Shown here in pieces: positions 26,229-35,163 of a stretch of DNA of 64,000 nucleotides. The notes below the pieces were generated by a model. That model worked only from the letters and a program-made list of their open reading frames with translations, was not told where the DNA came from and did no database searches. Each line of letters opens with the position of its first letter. Position 1 is the stretch's first letter. Source of the DNA: DATAOG01 sp963757395 (GTDB lineage Bacteria > Pseudomonadota > Alphaproteobacteria > Geminicoccales > Geminicoccaceae). Location of the stretch: positions 1 through 64,000 of the forward strand of contig CAVWRK010000006.1 in the NCBI GenBank assembly GCA_963757395.1, given 5' to 3'. The translations under genes were made by a program, and so were the position numbers.

Positions 26229-26325
26229 CCGGCGTGACCCGTAACGTGTGGACTTCCGGCGCCTCGGCAGTCCGACGCTCAATCCCTGGCGGCGCCCTCC
26301 AGCATGAAGGCGCGCTCGAGCGCGG

Positions 26326-27650
26326 TCAGCCGCCGCCGAGCAGCAGGTGGGGCAGCCAGAGCGCGATCTCGGGGAAGGTCATGACCAGGAGCATGGCGGC
26401 GATCTGCATCAGCATGAAGGGCCAAAGCGCGCGGTAGATGTCCTGGAGCGAGATCTCGGGCGGGGCTACCCCCTTCAGGTAGAAGGCGGCCGGCCCAAAG
26501 GGCGGCGAAAGGTAGGAAATCTGCATGTTCATGCAGAACAGGATGCCGAACCAGATCGGGTCGTAGCCGAGGTGCTGGATGATCGGCACGAAGATCGGCA
26601 TCGTCAGCAACAGAATCCCGACCCAGTCCATGAACAGGCCGAGCACGATCAGGACCGCGAGCATGATCAGGACGACCACGATCGGGGCGAACGGCAGGCC
26701 GGTCATCGCGTCGTGGATGAAGCGGATGCCGCCCAGAAGGTTGTAGACGCCGATCACCGCGGTCGCGCCGAAGGTCAGCCAGAGGAGGAGGCCGCAGGTC
26801 GCCATGGTCTGCTGGACGCACTCGCGCTGAGCATCGCCCAGCTGAGCTCGCCGCGCAGCCACGCCGCCAGGATCGTGCCGGCGACCCCGACCGCGGCCGC
26901 CTCGGCGACCGCCGCGATCCCGGCATAGATCACGCCGAGCACGGCGAACGCGATCCCCATCGGCAGGATCAGCCCCTTGAGCAGCGCGAGCTTGGCCCGC
27001 ACCGGCAGGTCGCGCTGTGCCCGCGGCAGGGGCGGCCCGAGCTTCGGGTCGAGGCCGCAGCGGATCAGCACGTAGGTCAGATAGAAGGCCGCGAGCAGCA
27101 GGCCCGGCAGGACCACCGCGATGAACAGATCGCCGATCGAGACATTCGCGGTCAGGCCATAGAAGATCAGGACGATCGAGGGCGGGATCATCGTGCCGAG
27201 CGAGCCGCCGGCACAGATCGTGCCGATCGCGAGGTTTTTGTCGTACCCCAGGCGGAGCATCTGGGGCAGAGCGACTAACCCGAGGAGAATGATCTCGCCG
27301 CCGATGATGCCGGTGGTCGCGGCCATGAAGACCGCGGCCAAAAGCGTCATCACGGCGATCCCGCCGGGCAGGCCGCCCGCCCACACGCTCATCGCATCGT
27401 AGAGGTCGCGCGCGACCCCCGAGCGGTCCATGATCGCCGCCATCAGGAGGAACATCGGCACCGAGAGCAGGACGTAGACGTTGACGAAGCCGTAGATCCG
27501 GCTCGAGATCAAAAGGATCGCGTTCCAGCCGAAGCAGCCGTAGGCGAAAGCGACCGCGACGAAGCCGAGCGCGAAGGCGAGCGGCACACCGAGCAGCAGC
27601 AAAAGGAGCAGCGAGCCGACCATCAGGACGGTGATCAGCTGGATGCTCAT
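26326..27650 (-). CDS. dctM: TRAP transporter large permease DctM (second system), one frame break
   Basis: A TRAP-M permease of about 441 aa. The N-terminal two thirds starts MSIQLITVLMVGSLLLLLLL and has AATTGIIGGEIILLGLVALP and GGSLGTMIPPSI. Near 26815 the frame changes; the new frame continues ECVQQTMATCGLLLWLTFGA, then MPIFVPIIQHLGYDPIWFGI and LSPPFGPAAFYL, ending at 26326. The longer hydrophilic loops and the late PPFG motif are typical of the subfamily with a larger DctM. Third gene of dctPQM system 2. Confidence 0.88.
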
Positions 27651-27666
27651 TTCGCCAGGGCGCTCG

Positions 27667-28161
27667 TCACCAGGGGCTGGTGCGGGCGCGGATCAGGCGC
27701 ACCAGCAGCACCACGGTCTGCAGGATCAGCAGCAGGGTGCCGAGCCAGAACGCGGTCCGGATCACCATCGGCATCGGGAAATCCCAGGCCCGGCCGCTCA
27801 TCTCGACCCGGCCGATCGAATCGATCGCCTGGCCGCCCGCGAACCAGCCGAGCGCCAGCAGATAGATCAGCCCGACCATGAGGGCGATCAGGTCGCAGAC
27901 GCGTTGCAGCGCGCGCGGCAGGGCGTCGTAGAGGAAGGTGATCCGGATGTGCTCGCGGCGCTCGAGCGCGTAGGCGCCGCCGAACAGGAAGCAGGTCGCG
28001 CTCATCATCAGCGTGGTGTCGTGGACCCAGATGGTGGGTGCCCGGAACACCCAGTCCATCAGGACCTCGTAGCAGGTCAGCGCGGCCGAGATCAGGAACA
28101 GCCAGGCGAGGCGGTCACCGATCGCGCGCGTGAGCCGGTCGACGGAGCGCAGGTCGGACAT
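27667..28161 (-). CDS. dctQ: TRAP transporter small permease DctQ (second system)
   Basis: A 164 aa four-helix protein. Segments near residues 20-35 (LAWLFLISAALTCYEVLMDW), 50-65, 90-108 (LIALMVGLIYLLALGWF) and 130-155 are hydrophobic, and ERREHIRITFLYDALP is the conserved cytoplasmic loop. The frame is intact. It lies 16 bases upstream of dctM and 129 bases downstream of dctP. Confidence 0.9.
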   Translation of the reverse strand: MSDLRSVDRLTRAIGDRLAWLFLISAALTCYEVLMDWVFRAPTIWVHDTTLMMSATCFLFGGAYALERREHIRITFLYDALPRALQRVCDLIALMVGLIYLLALGWFAGGQAIDSIGRVEMSGRAWDFPMPMVIRTAFWLGTLLLILQTVVLLVRLIRARTSPW

Positions 28162-28290
28162 GGCGGGCGCCCGGGGCGCGCACCGGCCGGATGGCGGTCG
28201 AAGGGGACGGGCGGCAGGCCGTGGCGGCCGCCACCCGGCCCCGCCGTCCCGCGTCAGACCTCGGTCATCCGGGCCGGTGCGGCACGCTGC

Positions 28291-29322
28291 CTACAGCAGG
28301 CCGATCTTGGTCATGTAGGCGATGTGGCTGTCGTAGATCTTCTTCGACATCTCGCTCTTCTGCGACCACTCCTCCCAGACCTGCTGGGCGACCTCGCGCA
28401 GCTCGCGCCGCTGCTCCGGGCCCCAGGCGATCAGGGTCTTGGGGTCGCGCTTGGCGACGAAGCTCTCGTCCAGCTTCTCATTCGCCGCGAGGCTGTCCTC
28501 GTTGAAGGCGACGGTCGCGTCCAGCAGGACCTGCTTCAGGTCGTCGGGCAGGCCGTTCCAGATGTCCATGTTGAGCGAGACGTCCGAGGACGGCATCGAG
28601 TGGATGCCCGGATAGATCGCATAAGGCGCGATCGCGCCGTAGCCGAGCTCGTCGTTCATGCCGAGCGTGCCCCAGTCGGTCGCCTCGATCTTGCCGCGCT
28701 CGAGGGCGGTGTAGACCTCGGTGCCGGGCAGCGTCGAGACGCCGACCCCGAGCTTGCGGAAGATCGCGGCTCCCATGCCCTCGGGCGAGCGCATCTTGAC
28801 GCCCTCGAACTCCTTGATGTTGTGGATCGGGATCTTGGACGGGATCGATTCCGCGCCCCACAGCACCGGCCCGAGATAGTAGACCCCGAACTGGCCGTAG
28901 AGGTCGCGCGCGATCTCCATGCCGCCGCCCTCATGGAACCAGGCGGTCAGCTGCTGCGGGTTCTCGTAGCCGGCGTTGAAATCGGCGAGCATCGCGAACG
29001 CCTGGTCCTTGCCGACGAAATAGCCGGTGCCGCCGTTCATGCCCTGGATGATGTTGGCGGCGACCGCATCCAGCATCTCGCTCGGCGGCACGATCGCGCC
29101 GACCGGCAGGGTCTCGATCTCGATCCGGCCGCCCGACTTGTCCTTGACGTTGGCGGCGAAGCGCTCGAACGCCTTTTGGTTGACCGTGCCCGGCTGCCAG
29201 AAGGACTGCCACTTCCATTCGTAGTCGGCGGCGCTGGCGTTGGCCGTGAGGCCGAACGCCAAGGCGGCAGCAACCCCGCCCAGCGTGACGCTGCGGATCG
29301 CGCCCCATGTGCCCTCGGTCAT
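28291..29322 (-). CDS. dctP: TRAP transporter substrate-binding protein DctP (second system)
   Basis: A 343 aa periplasmic binding protein with a signal peptide cleaved near ANASA-AD. It starts YEWKWQSFWQPGTVNQKAFE, and has ETLPVGAIVPPSEMLDAV and MRSPEGMGAAIFRKLG around the ligand-carboxylate arginine. DWGTLGMNDELGY is a familiar TRAP-P signature. This sequence type resembles binders of 2-oxo acids or aromatic/lactate-like acids more than SiaP. A Shine-Dalgarno AGGGAGAGCGAG precedes the ATG. Two dioxygenase genes lie immediately upstream on the same strand. Confidence 0.92.
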   Translation of the reverse strand: MTEGTWGAIRSVTLGGVAAALAFGLTANASAADYEWKWQSFWQPGTVNQKAFERFAANVKDKSGGRIEIETLPVGAIVPPSEMLDAVAANIIQGMNGGTGYFVGKDQAFAMLADFNAGYENPQQLTAWFHEGGGMEIARDLYGQFGVYYLGPVLWGAESIPSKIPIHNIKEFEGVKMRSPEGMGAAIFRKLGVGVSTLPGTEVYTALERGKIEATDWGTLGMNDELGYGAIAPYAIYPGIHSMPSSDVSLNMDIWNGLPDDLKQVLLDATVAFNEDSLAANEKLDESFVAKRDPKTLIAWGPEQRRELREVAQQVWEEWSQKSEMSKKIYDSHIAYMTKIGLL

Positions 29323-29370
29323 GCTCGCTCTCCCTGACGTTGTTCGAGGTTGATTGGGTCGATTTGCAAG

Positions 29371-30198
29371 CTAGCGGAAGCCCTCCCGGCCGGTGCCGCG
29401 CATCAGGATCCGGGCTGCGCGCGCCGTGACCAGGGCGTGCTCGGCCAGCGCCGCCTGGTCGAGGTCGGCGGCCGGCGGCCGCTCGGGCAGGAAGTTGCGC
29501 TCGCGGTCGACCCCGCGGACCAGCATGGCGCTGTCCTCGCTGCCGGTGGTCTGGCGGACGTGGGTCGGCAGATAGCGGACCACGAAGCCGATCCGCCGAT
29601 CGTTCGAGCGGTTGGCCTCGGAGCCATGGATCAGCTTGACGTGGTGCAGCGACATCTCGCCCGGCTCGAGGACCAGATCGGCCGCCGTGGCCGGGTCGAC
29701 CTCGACCTGGATCTCCTGGCCGCGCGAGAGCAGGTTGTGCTCGGCGAAGGTCTCGGTGTGCGGGATCACGTCCTGCTTGTGGCTCCCCGGGATCACCCGC
29801 ATGCAGCCGCTCTCGGGCGTGCTCGGCGCGAGCGCGATCCAGGCGCTGACGATGTCGGCCGGCTCCAGGCCCCAGTAGGTCAGGTCCTGGTGCCAGGTCA
29901 CGAAGCTCGGGTCGTGCGCCTCCTTGGTGAAGAAGCCGCTCGCCCAGCAGAGGATGTCGGGCCCGAGCACGCCCTCGACCGCATCGAGCACCGCCGGATG
30001 GCGCACCAGCTCGTCGAGGAAGGTGAACAAAAGATGCGGCTTCTGCTTCATGGAGCCCTTGAACGGGCCGCCGTTGGCCGCTTCCGCCGCTTCGAGGTGC
30101 GCCCGACAGGCGGCCGCCTGGGCGGAGCTCATGACCCGGATCGGGCAGAGGTAGCCTTGCTCGCGATACTGGCGGATCTGGGTCTCGGTCAGCTTCAT
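29371..30198 (-). CDS. Phytanoyl-CoA dioxygenase (PhyH) family protein, copy 1
   Basis: A 275 aa Fe(II)/2-oxoglutarate oxygenase. The iron site is H103-x-D105 in TWHQDLTYWG and H191 in KLIHGSEANRS, with an Arg further on for oxoglutarate. CPIRV near residue 20 and GCMRVIPGSH are typical of PhyH hydroxylases acting on small natural products. ATG 30198 has AAGGAG upstream. It is 49 bases upstream of the TRAP binding-protein start, so it is likely co-transcribed. Substrate unknown; ectoine-type and phosphonate-type hydroxylases belong to the same superfamily. Confidence 0.9.
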   Translation of the reverse strand: MKLTETQIRQYREQGYLCPIRVMSSAQAAACRAHLEAAEAANGGPFKGSMKQKPHLLFTFLDELVRHPAVLDAVEGVLGPDILCWASGFFTKEAHDPSFVTWHQDLTYWGLEPADIVSAWIALAPSTPESGCMRVIPGSHKQDVIPHTETFAEHNLLSRGQEIQVEVDPATAADLVLEPGEMSLHHVKLIHGSEANRSNDRRIGFVVRYLPTHVRQTTGSEDSAMLVRGVDRERNFLPERPPAADLDQAALAEHALVTARAARILMRGTGREGFR

Positions 30199-30237
30199 GA
30201 TCGCAGCTCCTTGAGCGAAGAGCCCGTTTGTGCCCAC

Positions 30238-31092
30238 TCACATCACGGGGGCGGCGTGACCCGCTTTCGAGGTCTGGGCCGCGTCCCGCATCAGGATCGC
30301 CATGCGCCGGTCGCGCACCCGCTGATGGTAGGCGATCGCCTCCGGTGCCAGGTCGTGCGCCGGCGCCGGTTCGAGCTCGAAATAGCCGAAGCGGTCCTGG
30401 CCGCGCACCAGCGTCGCGCTGTCCGCGCCGACCTCCTGATGGACCTGCGGCGGCAGATAGCGGACCGCGAAGCCGAGGCGCCGGTCGGCGGACCGGTTCG
30501 GGTGCGAGCCGTGGAAGATCTTGACGTGATGCAGCGACATCTGGCCGGGCTCGAGGACCAGATCGACCGCGTGGTCCTCGTCGACCTCGACCGCGATCTC
30601 CTGACCGCGCGAGAGCATGTTGCCGGTGGCGAAGGTATCGGCGTGCGCCACGACCTCGCGCCGATGCGTGCCGGGCACGACCCGCATGCAGCCGCTTTCC
30701 GGCGTCGAGGGCGACAGCGCGACCCAGGCGGTGACCACGTCGCCCTCGGCCTCGAGGCCCCAGTAGGTGATGTCCTGGTGCCAGCTGATGAAGTCCGGGG
30801 TGCGCGGCTCCTTGTTGAAGAACACCGACTCCCAGCAGAGGATGTCCGGCCCGACCACCGCCTCGACCGCGTCCAGGATGCGGGGGTGGCGGACCAGTTC
30901 CTGGGCCCAGGTGTAAACCAGGTGCGGCTTGTGCTTGTAGGGTCCGGGCAGGCTGCCGTCGGCGGCCGCCTCGGCGGCTTCGAGCCGGGCGCGGTAGTGC
31001 GCGGCCTCCTCCGCGGCCAGCACCCGGATCGGACAGAGATGGCCGTCGTTGCGATATTGCCGGACCTGGGCATCAGACAGGAGCTTGCCCAT
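30238..31092 (-). CDS. Phytanoyl-CoA dioxygenase (PhyH) family protein, copy 2
   Basis: A 284 aa paralog of the downstream protein. Iron ligands H105 and D107 (SWHQDITYWG) and the distal histidine in KIFHGSHPNRS are intact. The two copies share most of their motifs (CPIRV, GPDILCW, TPESGCMRV, SRGQEI, QMSLHHVK), so they arose by tandem duplication and have since diverged in their ends. GGGAGAG precedes ATG 31092. First gene of a PhyH-PhyH-dctPQM cluster. Confidence 0.9.
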   Translation of the reverse strand: MGKLLSDAQVRQYRNDGHLCPIRVLAAEEAAHYRARLEAAEAAADGSLPGPYKHKPHLVYTWAQELVRHPRILDAVEAVVGPDILCWESVFFNKEPRTPDFISWHQDITYWGLEAEGDVVTAWVALSPSTPESGCMRVVPGTHRREVVAHADTFATGNMLSRGQEIAVEVDEDHAVDLVLEPGQMSLHHVKIFHGSHPNRSADRRLGFAVRYLPPQVHQEVGADSATLVRGQDRFGYFELEPAPAHDLAPEAIAYHQRVRDRRMAILMRDAAQTSKAGHAAPVM

Positions 31093-31283
31093 GGCTGTCT
31101 CTCCCGCTGTACGGCTTGGCTGATTCTGGCGGACTGGCCTCCGAGCGTCCACCCCTACCGCAGATTGCCGCAGCCGTGAACCGAAATCGTTTTCACTGGC
31201 GGCAGCTGCCGGACTTACGGCGTTACATGCCGGGCGGGCGGTGTTAGGCTGAGATGTGCCCGCGGCAGCCGCCTGGAGGAGCG

Positions 31284-31844
31284 ATGGCGAAGGCAGCACC
31301 GATCGAGGACTGGCCGCGCACGGTCGCGGCGTTCGAGGAATGGCACGCGCGCCAGCCGGAGCGCTGGGAGTTCGTCGCCGGCCGGCCGCGACTGATGGCG
31401 CCCGCCTCGATGCGGCATTCGATCATCAAGCGCAACGTCTTTCGAGCGCTCGACCAGGCGCTCGCGGCGAGCGGCTGCGAGGCGCTGGTCGACGGGCCCC
31501 AGATCCTGACCGAGGACATTTCGGCGATTCCGGACGTCGTGGTCACCTGCGCGCCGATCGATCTCACGACCCCGGTGATCGCGGCCCCTGCGATCATCGT
31601 CGAGGTCATGTCGCCTTCGAGCGCGTCCGACGACCACGGCCTCAAATGGCTGAGCTATCGCAAGATCGAGAGCCTCAAGCATTACATCGTCATCGCCCAG
31701 GACCAGCGCCTGGTCCACCTTCACAGCCGCGCCGGCGACCTCTGGCGCGAGCGCTTCATCACCGCCGGCAGCCTCGTCCTCGACGACCCGCCGGTCGTGC
31801 TCGAGATCGATCCGATCTACGCCGCGACCGACGTCGCGGCATAA
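31284..31844 (+). CDS. Uma2 family (DUF820) putative endonuclease
   Basis: A 186 aa PD-(D/E)XK-fold protein. The fold motif is visible as AIPDVVVTC (Asp), then IIVEVMSPSS (Glu) and KWLSYRKI (Lys). WEFVAGRPRLMAP near the start is the family opening. GGAGGAG precedes ATG 31284. Uma2 proteins are widespread in cyanobacteria and some proteobacteria and have no established role; nuclease activity is inferred from the fold. Confidence 0.9.
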   Translation: MAKAAPIEDWPRTVAAFEEWHARQPERWEFVAGRPRLMAPASMRHSIIKRNVFRALDQALAASGCEALVDGPQILTEDISAIPDVVVTCAPIDLTTPVIAAPAIIVEVMSPSSASDDHGLKWLSYRKIESLKHYIVIAQDQRLVHLHSRAGDLWRERFITAGSLVLDDPPVVLEIDPIYAATDVAA

Positions 31845-32016
31845 GGGGCACCCCCGCATCAGGTCACCGGGATCGGCCTCGCGGCCTGGTCAGCCGCTCC
31901 GGATGGTTCATCTCGATATCGAGGCCGATGACCAGCTTTCTGATCCCCTTTTTCCTGCCCTCCTTTGCTTCGTGCCCCGTTTCCTTCGCGAACCGCCGGT
32001 TGGAAACCGGCTGCGC

Positions 32017-32235
32017 TCACTCTCCGGCGCCGGCGGAGCGGTCCAGGACCACGTCCTCGTAGCTCGCGCACTGCCCTTTCGCCTTGGCATCCGGATCGCT
32101 CGCGTCCGCGACGCAGTGCGCGTTGACGATTCCCCAGATGAAGTCCATCGGCTCGGCGCGCGCCGGTCCACAGGCGAGCGCGGCCAAGCATCCGGCAATG
32201 CGCAGGGCGTGGCTGGCATTGAACAGACCCGACAT
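32017..32235 (-). CDS. Small secreted protein, unknown function
   Basis: A 72 aa protein with an N-terminal signal (ALRIAGCLAALACGPARA followed by EPMD). The mature part is about 45 residues with two cysteines (HCVAD and GQCASYED). A very strong purine-rich site (GGAAGGGGGGAG) precedes ATG 32235. The size and the paired cysteines suggest a small periplasmic protein with a disulfide. I do not recognise a family. It could extend further if a frame break lies near its end, since this window has many. Confidence 0.55.
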   Translation of the reverse strand: MSGLFNASHALRIAGCLAALACGPARAEPMDFIWGIVNAHCVADASDPDAKAKGQCASYEDVVLDRSAGAGE

Positions 32236-32313
32236 TTCTCCCCCCTTCCAATCAATTTCTCGAGCCGCCGGTATCGTTTCCGGCGCCCGCCGTGGCAAGC
32301 CGGGCCGGAGGGT

Positions 32314-32949
32314 TCAGCCCTTCGTCGGCAGCGGATGGCCGGGCATCAGCTGGTAGGGGTGGACCCAGCCTGGCAACGCCTGGATCCGGGCGAGCCAGGC
32401 GCCGATCCGGGAAAAATCGGCCCAGGTGACGCCAAACTCGTCCGGCCAGTAGAGATAGCCGCAGATCGAGAGGTCGGCGATCGACGGCCGCGCCCCGATC
32501 ACGAAATCGCGCCCCTCGAGGTGCCGCTCCAGCAGGCCGAGGTTGGTCGTCACCCGGGCGCGCAGGAACTCGGTGACCGGGGTCTCGCCGGTCTTCTGGA
32601 ACTGAAGCAGGAAGCGAAGGGTGGCGACGTAGCTCGTGAGCTTGTGGTTGTCCCAGAGCAGCCAGCGCAGGATCTCGCGCCGCTCGTCCTCGCCTTGCCA
32701 GCCGAACTTGTCGAACCGGGCGGCGAGATAGTCGAGGATGACGCCCGACTGGGCGAGCCGCCTCCCCTCATGTTCCAAGACAGGAATCTCACCCATCTCG
32801 TTGACCTCGCGGAACTCTGGCGTCCGCGTCGCGCCATTGAAGAAGTCGACGAAGCGGGCTTCCCAGTCGGAGCCGCACAGGTTCAGCATCAAAGCCGCCT
32901 TGTAGGCGTTGCCCGACTGGGCGAAGCAGTAGAGCCGGTACTCGGCCAT
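32314..32949 (-). CDS. Glutathione S-transferase family protein
   Basis: A 211 aa two-domain GST. The thioredoxin-like half starts YRLYCFAQSGNAYKAALML, and NEMGEIPVLEHEGRRLAQSGVIL contains the cis-proline and the Gln-Ser glutathione-binding pair. The all-helical C-terminal domain holds RPSIADLSICGYLYW, the N-capping box. The putative catalytic residue is S12 in FAQSGN. GGAGG sits before the ATG. Substrate not predictable. Confidence 0.92.
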   Translation of the reverse strand: MAEYRLYCFAQSGNAYKAALMLNLCGSDWEARFVDFFNGATRTPEFREVNEMGEIPVLEHEGRRLAQSGVILDYLAARFDKFGWQGEDERREILRWLLWDNHKLTSYVATLRFLLQFQKTGETPVTEFLRARVTTNLGLLERHLEGRDFVIGARPSIADLSICGYLYWPDEFGVTWADFSRIGAWLARIQALPGWVHPYQLMPGHPLPTKG

Positions 32950-33221
32950 GGGCGGTCCTCCGGATCGGCCGATGGGTAGCGTGCCGGCGCATTCTATGCC
33001 TCGGTCCTGGGCGCCGGTCCATCGGCTGATCGGCGGGCGCTGGCGCTTGCACGCCGATGCGGGGCGCCCTATTGTACTCTCGAGGCCAGTTCCCGACGTT
33101 GTCGGTCGAAGTCGCTGCTCGCTCTCTCGCGCTGCCCGCTACTCGCCACCAAAGACGTTGAGGCTGGCTCGCGCCGCGGCATGTCGCCCGGCGTGCACTT
33201 CGCCAACACGAGGTTACGTTC

Positions 33222-33431
33222 TTGAAGACCGGAACAGTGAAATGGTTCAACGCTACCAAGGGTTATGGCTTCATTCAGCCTGATGGCGGCGGGGGCGATG
33301 CGTTCGTGCACATCTCGGCGGTCGAGCGGGCGGGCGTCGACCGCCTGAACGAGGGCCAGCGGGTGCAGTACGAGCTCGTGCGAGGCCAGAACGGCAAGAC
33401 GTCGGCCGAGAATCTGAAGCTCGTCAACTAG
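33222..33431 (+). CDS. Cold shock protein (CspA family)
   Basis: A 69 aa single-stranded nucleic-acid-binding protein. RNP1 is KGYGFIQ (about 12-18) and RNP2 FVHIS (about 29-33); GTVKWFNATKGYGF is diagnostic. The best start is TTG 33222 with GAGG about 9 bases upstream, since no ATG fits. The gene is monocistronic and ends in a clear terminator. The long AT-richer leader upstream is common for cold-shock genes. Confidence 0.93.
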   Translation: MKTGTVKWFNATKGYGFIQPDGGGGDAFVHISAVERAGVDRLNEGQRVQYELVRGQNGKTSAENLKLVN

Positions 33432-33454
33432 CCGGACCAGCACGCAGGTTTGCG

Positions 33455-33484
33455 AGCCCCCTGGGGAGACCGAGGGGGCTTTTT
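33455..33484 (+). terminator. Rho-independent terminator of the cold-shock gene
   Basis: AGCCCCCT (33455-33462) pairs perfectly with AGGGGGCT (33473-33480) around a 10-base loop, followed by TTTT. It starts 23 bases after the csp stop. Confidence 0.9.
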
Positions 33485-33654
33485 CTATGTCGGGAGCCGG
33501 CCCCGGTGGCAACGAGCCAGCAGGAACGTCGGCCCGCGGCGCGCCCGTCCGGTTGCCCCGGCCGCCGTCGATCTTGCCCGGAGATGGATGCCCTGCTACT
33601 TCTTTGCCGAGGGCAACCGCGCAAGCAGATCGCGGTCAGGACGGGAGAGCATCC

Positions 33655-34065
33655 ATGCGGCAAGGTTCGCTCGCGGCGACCGCCATCGTCACGGCGGCGC
33701 TGGCGGTGTGGCTGGTCTCGATCGTCCCGCTCGAGGCTGCCGACAACCCGGGTTTCGGGCTCGACGATTTCCAGCTCGACAGCGGCCAGGATCTCCTCGA
33801 CATCTGCACCCTGGATCGGAGCAGCGCCAGCTATTGGGAGGCCCAGGCCTTCTGCTTCGGCTACTTCCAGGGCGGGGCCGACTTTCACCGGGCGCTGGCG
33901 GCAGGCCCGGGATTTAAGCCGATCGCCTGCCCGGCGCCCGAGGCGACGATCCGCGACGCGGTCGCCGTGTTCGTCGCTTACGCCCGCGCCCATCCGGAGC
34001 AGCTGGACCAGGCGCCGATGGATGTGGTGTTCCATGCGGTGAGCGAGCGATGGCCCTGCCCGTAG
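33655..34065 (+). CDS. Rap1a/Tai family immunity-like secreted protein
   Basis: A 136 aa protein with a signal peptide ending near LEAAD. The mature part shows DLLDICT, AFCFGYFQGGADFH, ACPAPEATIRDAVAVFVAYA and HPEQLDQAPMDVVFHA, ending WPC. This spacing of cysteines is the Rap1a/Tai fold, found in immunity proteins against T6SS amidase effectors (Tae4). No effector or T6SS gene is nearby, so it may be a solitary family member. GGGAGAG precedes ATG 33655. Confidence 0.75.
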   Translation: MRQGSLAATAIVTAALAVWLVSIVPLEAADNPGFGLDDFQLDSGQDLLDICTLDRSSASYWEAQAFCFGYFQGGADFHRALAAGPGFKPIACPAPEATIRDAVAVFVAYARAHPEQLDQAPMDVVFHAVSERWPCP

Positions 34066-34112
34066 GCCGTCGGCCTGGATGTGCGCTCGAGCCAGCAGAG
34101 GGAGTGCGACCG

Positions 34113-34520
34113 ATGTCTGCCAATGTTCGTCCGCGCCAAACGTCGCGCAGCCGCTCTCAGGCCGGGGTTCTGGTCCTGACCGCGTGGCTCGCCGCAGCGG
34201 TGGTGCTCGGCGGCTGCACCATGACTGAGACCCAGCAGCGCACCGCGAGCGGGGCCGGCATCGGCGCGGCCGTGGGGGCCGCGGGCGGCGCCTTGTTCGG
34301 CGCGATGGTCGGCGTGCCGGGCACGGGGGCAGCGATCGGCGCGGCCGCGGGAGCGGCGCTCGGCGGCACCGGTGGCTACATTCACGATCAGCAGGTGAAG
34401 CAATCCACGGCGGCGTCCAATGCTGACCAGCTGCAACGCGAGAACGAGGAGCTCAGGCGCCAGCTCGCGGCAGAGCAGCAACAGCTGCAGCAGCAGCAGA
34501 AGCCGCCGCAGCAGCAGTAG
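34113..34520 (+). CDS. Glycine-zipper lipoprotein with Gln-rich tail
   Basis: A 135 aa predicted lipoprotein. The basic N-terminus is followed by a hydrophobic stretch and lipobox LGGC (cysteine near 37). The next region, GAGIGAAVGAAGGALFGAMVG, AAIGAAAGAALGG, is a glycine zipper typical of YMGG/SlyB-like outer-membrane proteins. The C-terminus is a predicted coiled coil (ADQLQRENEELRRQLAAEQQ) ending in a polyglutamine-like run. AGAGGGAG lies before ATG 34113. Probably outer-membrane anchored; role in envelope integrity is inferred. Confidence 0.85.
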   Translation: MSANVRPRQTSRSRSQAGVLVLTAWLAAAVVLGGCTMTETQQRTASGAGIGAAVGAAGGALFGAMVGVPGTGAAIGAAAGAALGGTGGYIHDQQVKQSTAASNADQLQRENEELRRQLAAEQQQLQQQQKPPQQQ

Positions 34521-34593
34521 ACCCGTCACCTGTCGAGCATGAGCCGGTCGCCGACGCCGGGCGGGTTTCGGAGGCAGGGCGCGGTGCGAGCGC

Positions 34594-34621
34594 TTGACAA
34601 GGATTGTGGTCCTATTATAGG
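34594..34621 (+). promoter_or_regulatory. Candidate promoter, possibly for a small RNA
   Basis: TTGACA (34594-34599) and TATAGG (34616-34621) are 16 bases apart in an otherwise GC-rich gap. The -10 region overlaps an 11-base palindrome CCTATTATAGG (34611-34621). Within the next 75 bases there is GGTGACG (34629-34635) complementary to CGTCACC (34666-34672), then CCCC/GGGG and TTCTT (34676-34694). No reading frame fits between them. Confidence 0.5.
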
Positions 34622-34750
34622 AAAAAAAGGTGACGGAGCTGTCTCTCGCACCGGGCTGAGGGCTTCGTCACCAAGCCCCGCTTAAGGGGTTCTTAATCAA
34701 TCGTCCTGAGGCTGGTCGGCCCGTCACCCCGAGCGAACGTGGCCCCGACC

Positions 34751-35092
34751 ATGATTCCGCCCTCTCCGATCCAATTCACTCTCTGGGGCTCGGCCCTCTA
34801 CACCGAGCTCGCCGCCGGCCTCTGGCGGGCGCTGGCAGCGCCCTGGCTGCAGCCCGGATGGCCGGGTCCGGCATGCGCCTCCGACCGTCGGCGAGCGCAA
34901 GACCCGGACCCGGCGGCGGGGCCGGCGGCTGCCGCTAGCCCGGCGGCAGCCGAGCAAACCATCGCCCTGCCCAACGATGGCGACGAGCCGAGTTTGGCGG
35001 CGGAATCCTCGGATCGCCGCGTGATCGAGGTGCCGCGCGGGCGTTGGCAGCATCGCCGCGAGCGCGGCCGGATCTCCTCGGCTGAAGCGTGA
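34751..35092 (+). CDS. Hypothetical protein, weakly supported
   Basis: A 113 aa reading that begins with IPPSPIQFTLWGSALYTELA then LWRALAAPWLQPGW, an amphipathic start vaguely like short phasin-type proteins. The remainder is alanine/proline- and arginine-rich. No ribosome site is obvious; a GTG at 34739 is an alternative start. It lies downstream of the candidate promoter at 34594. It could be non-coding. Confidence 0.3.
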   Translation: MIPPSPIQFTLWGSALYTELAAGLWRALAAPWLQPGWPGPACASDRRRAQDPDPAAGPAAAASPAAAEQTIALPNDGDEPSLAAESSDRRVIEVPRGRWQHRRERGRISSAEA

Positions 35093-35163
35093 AGGTCGGG
35101 CAGGTCGCGAGCCGGCTGCATGCGCCGCGCCGGGCGGCGACCGACTCCGGCGCGGGCTCGTGC

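Noticed and set aside
27631..31179. Two very long plus-strand frames antisense to dctP2 and the PhyH genes
   Set aside because: Low-complexity readings caused by high GC; the minus-strand genes have intact active sites.
33655..34065. T6SS effector-immunity locus based on the Rap1a/Tai-like protein
   Set aside because: No amidase effector, VgrG or Hcp gene is nearby; the protein stands alone.
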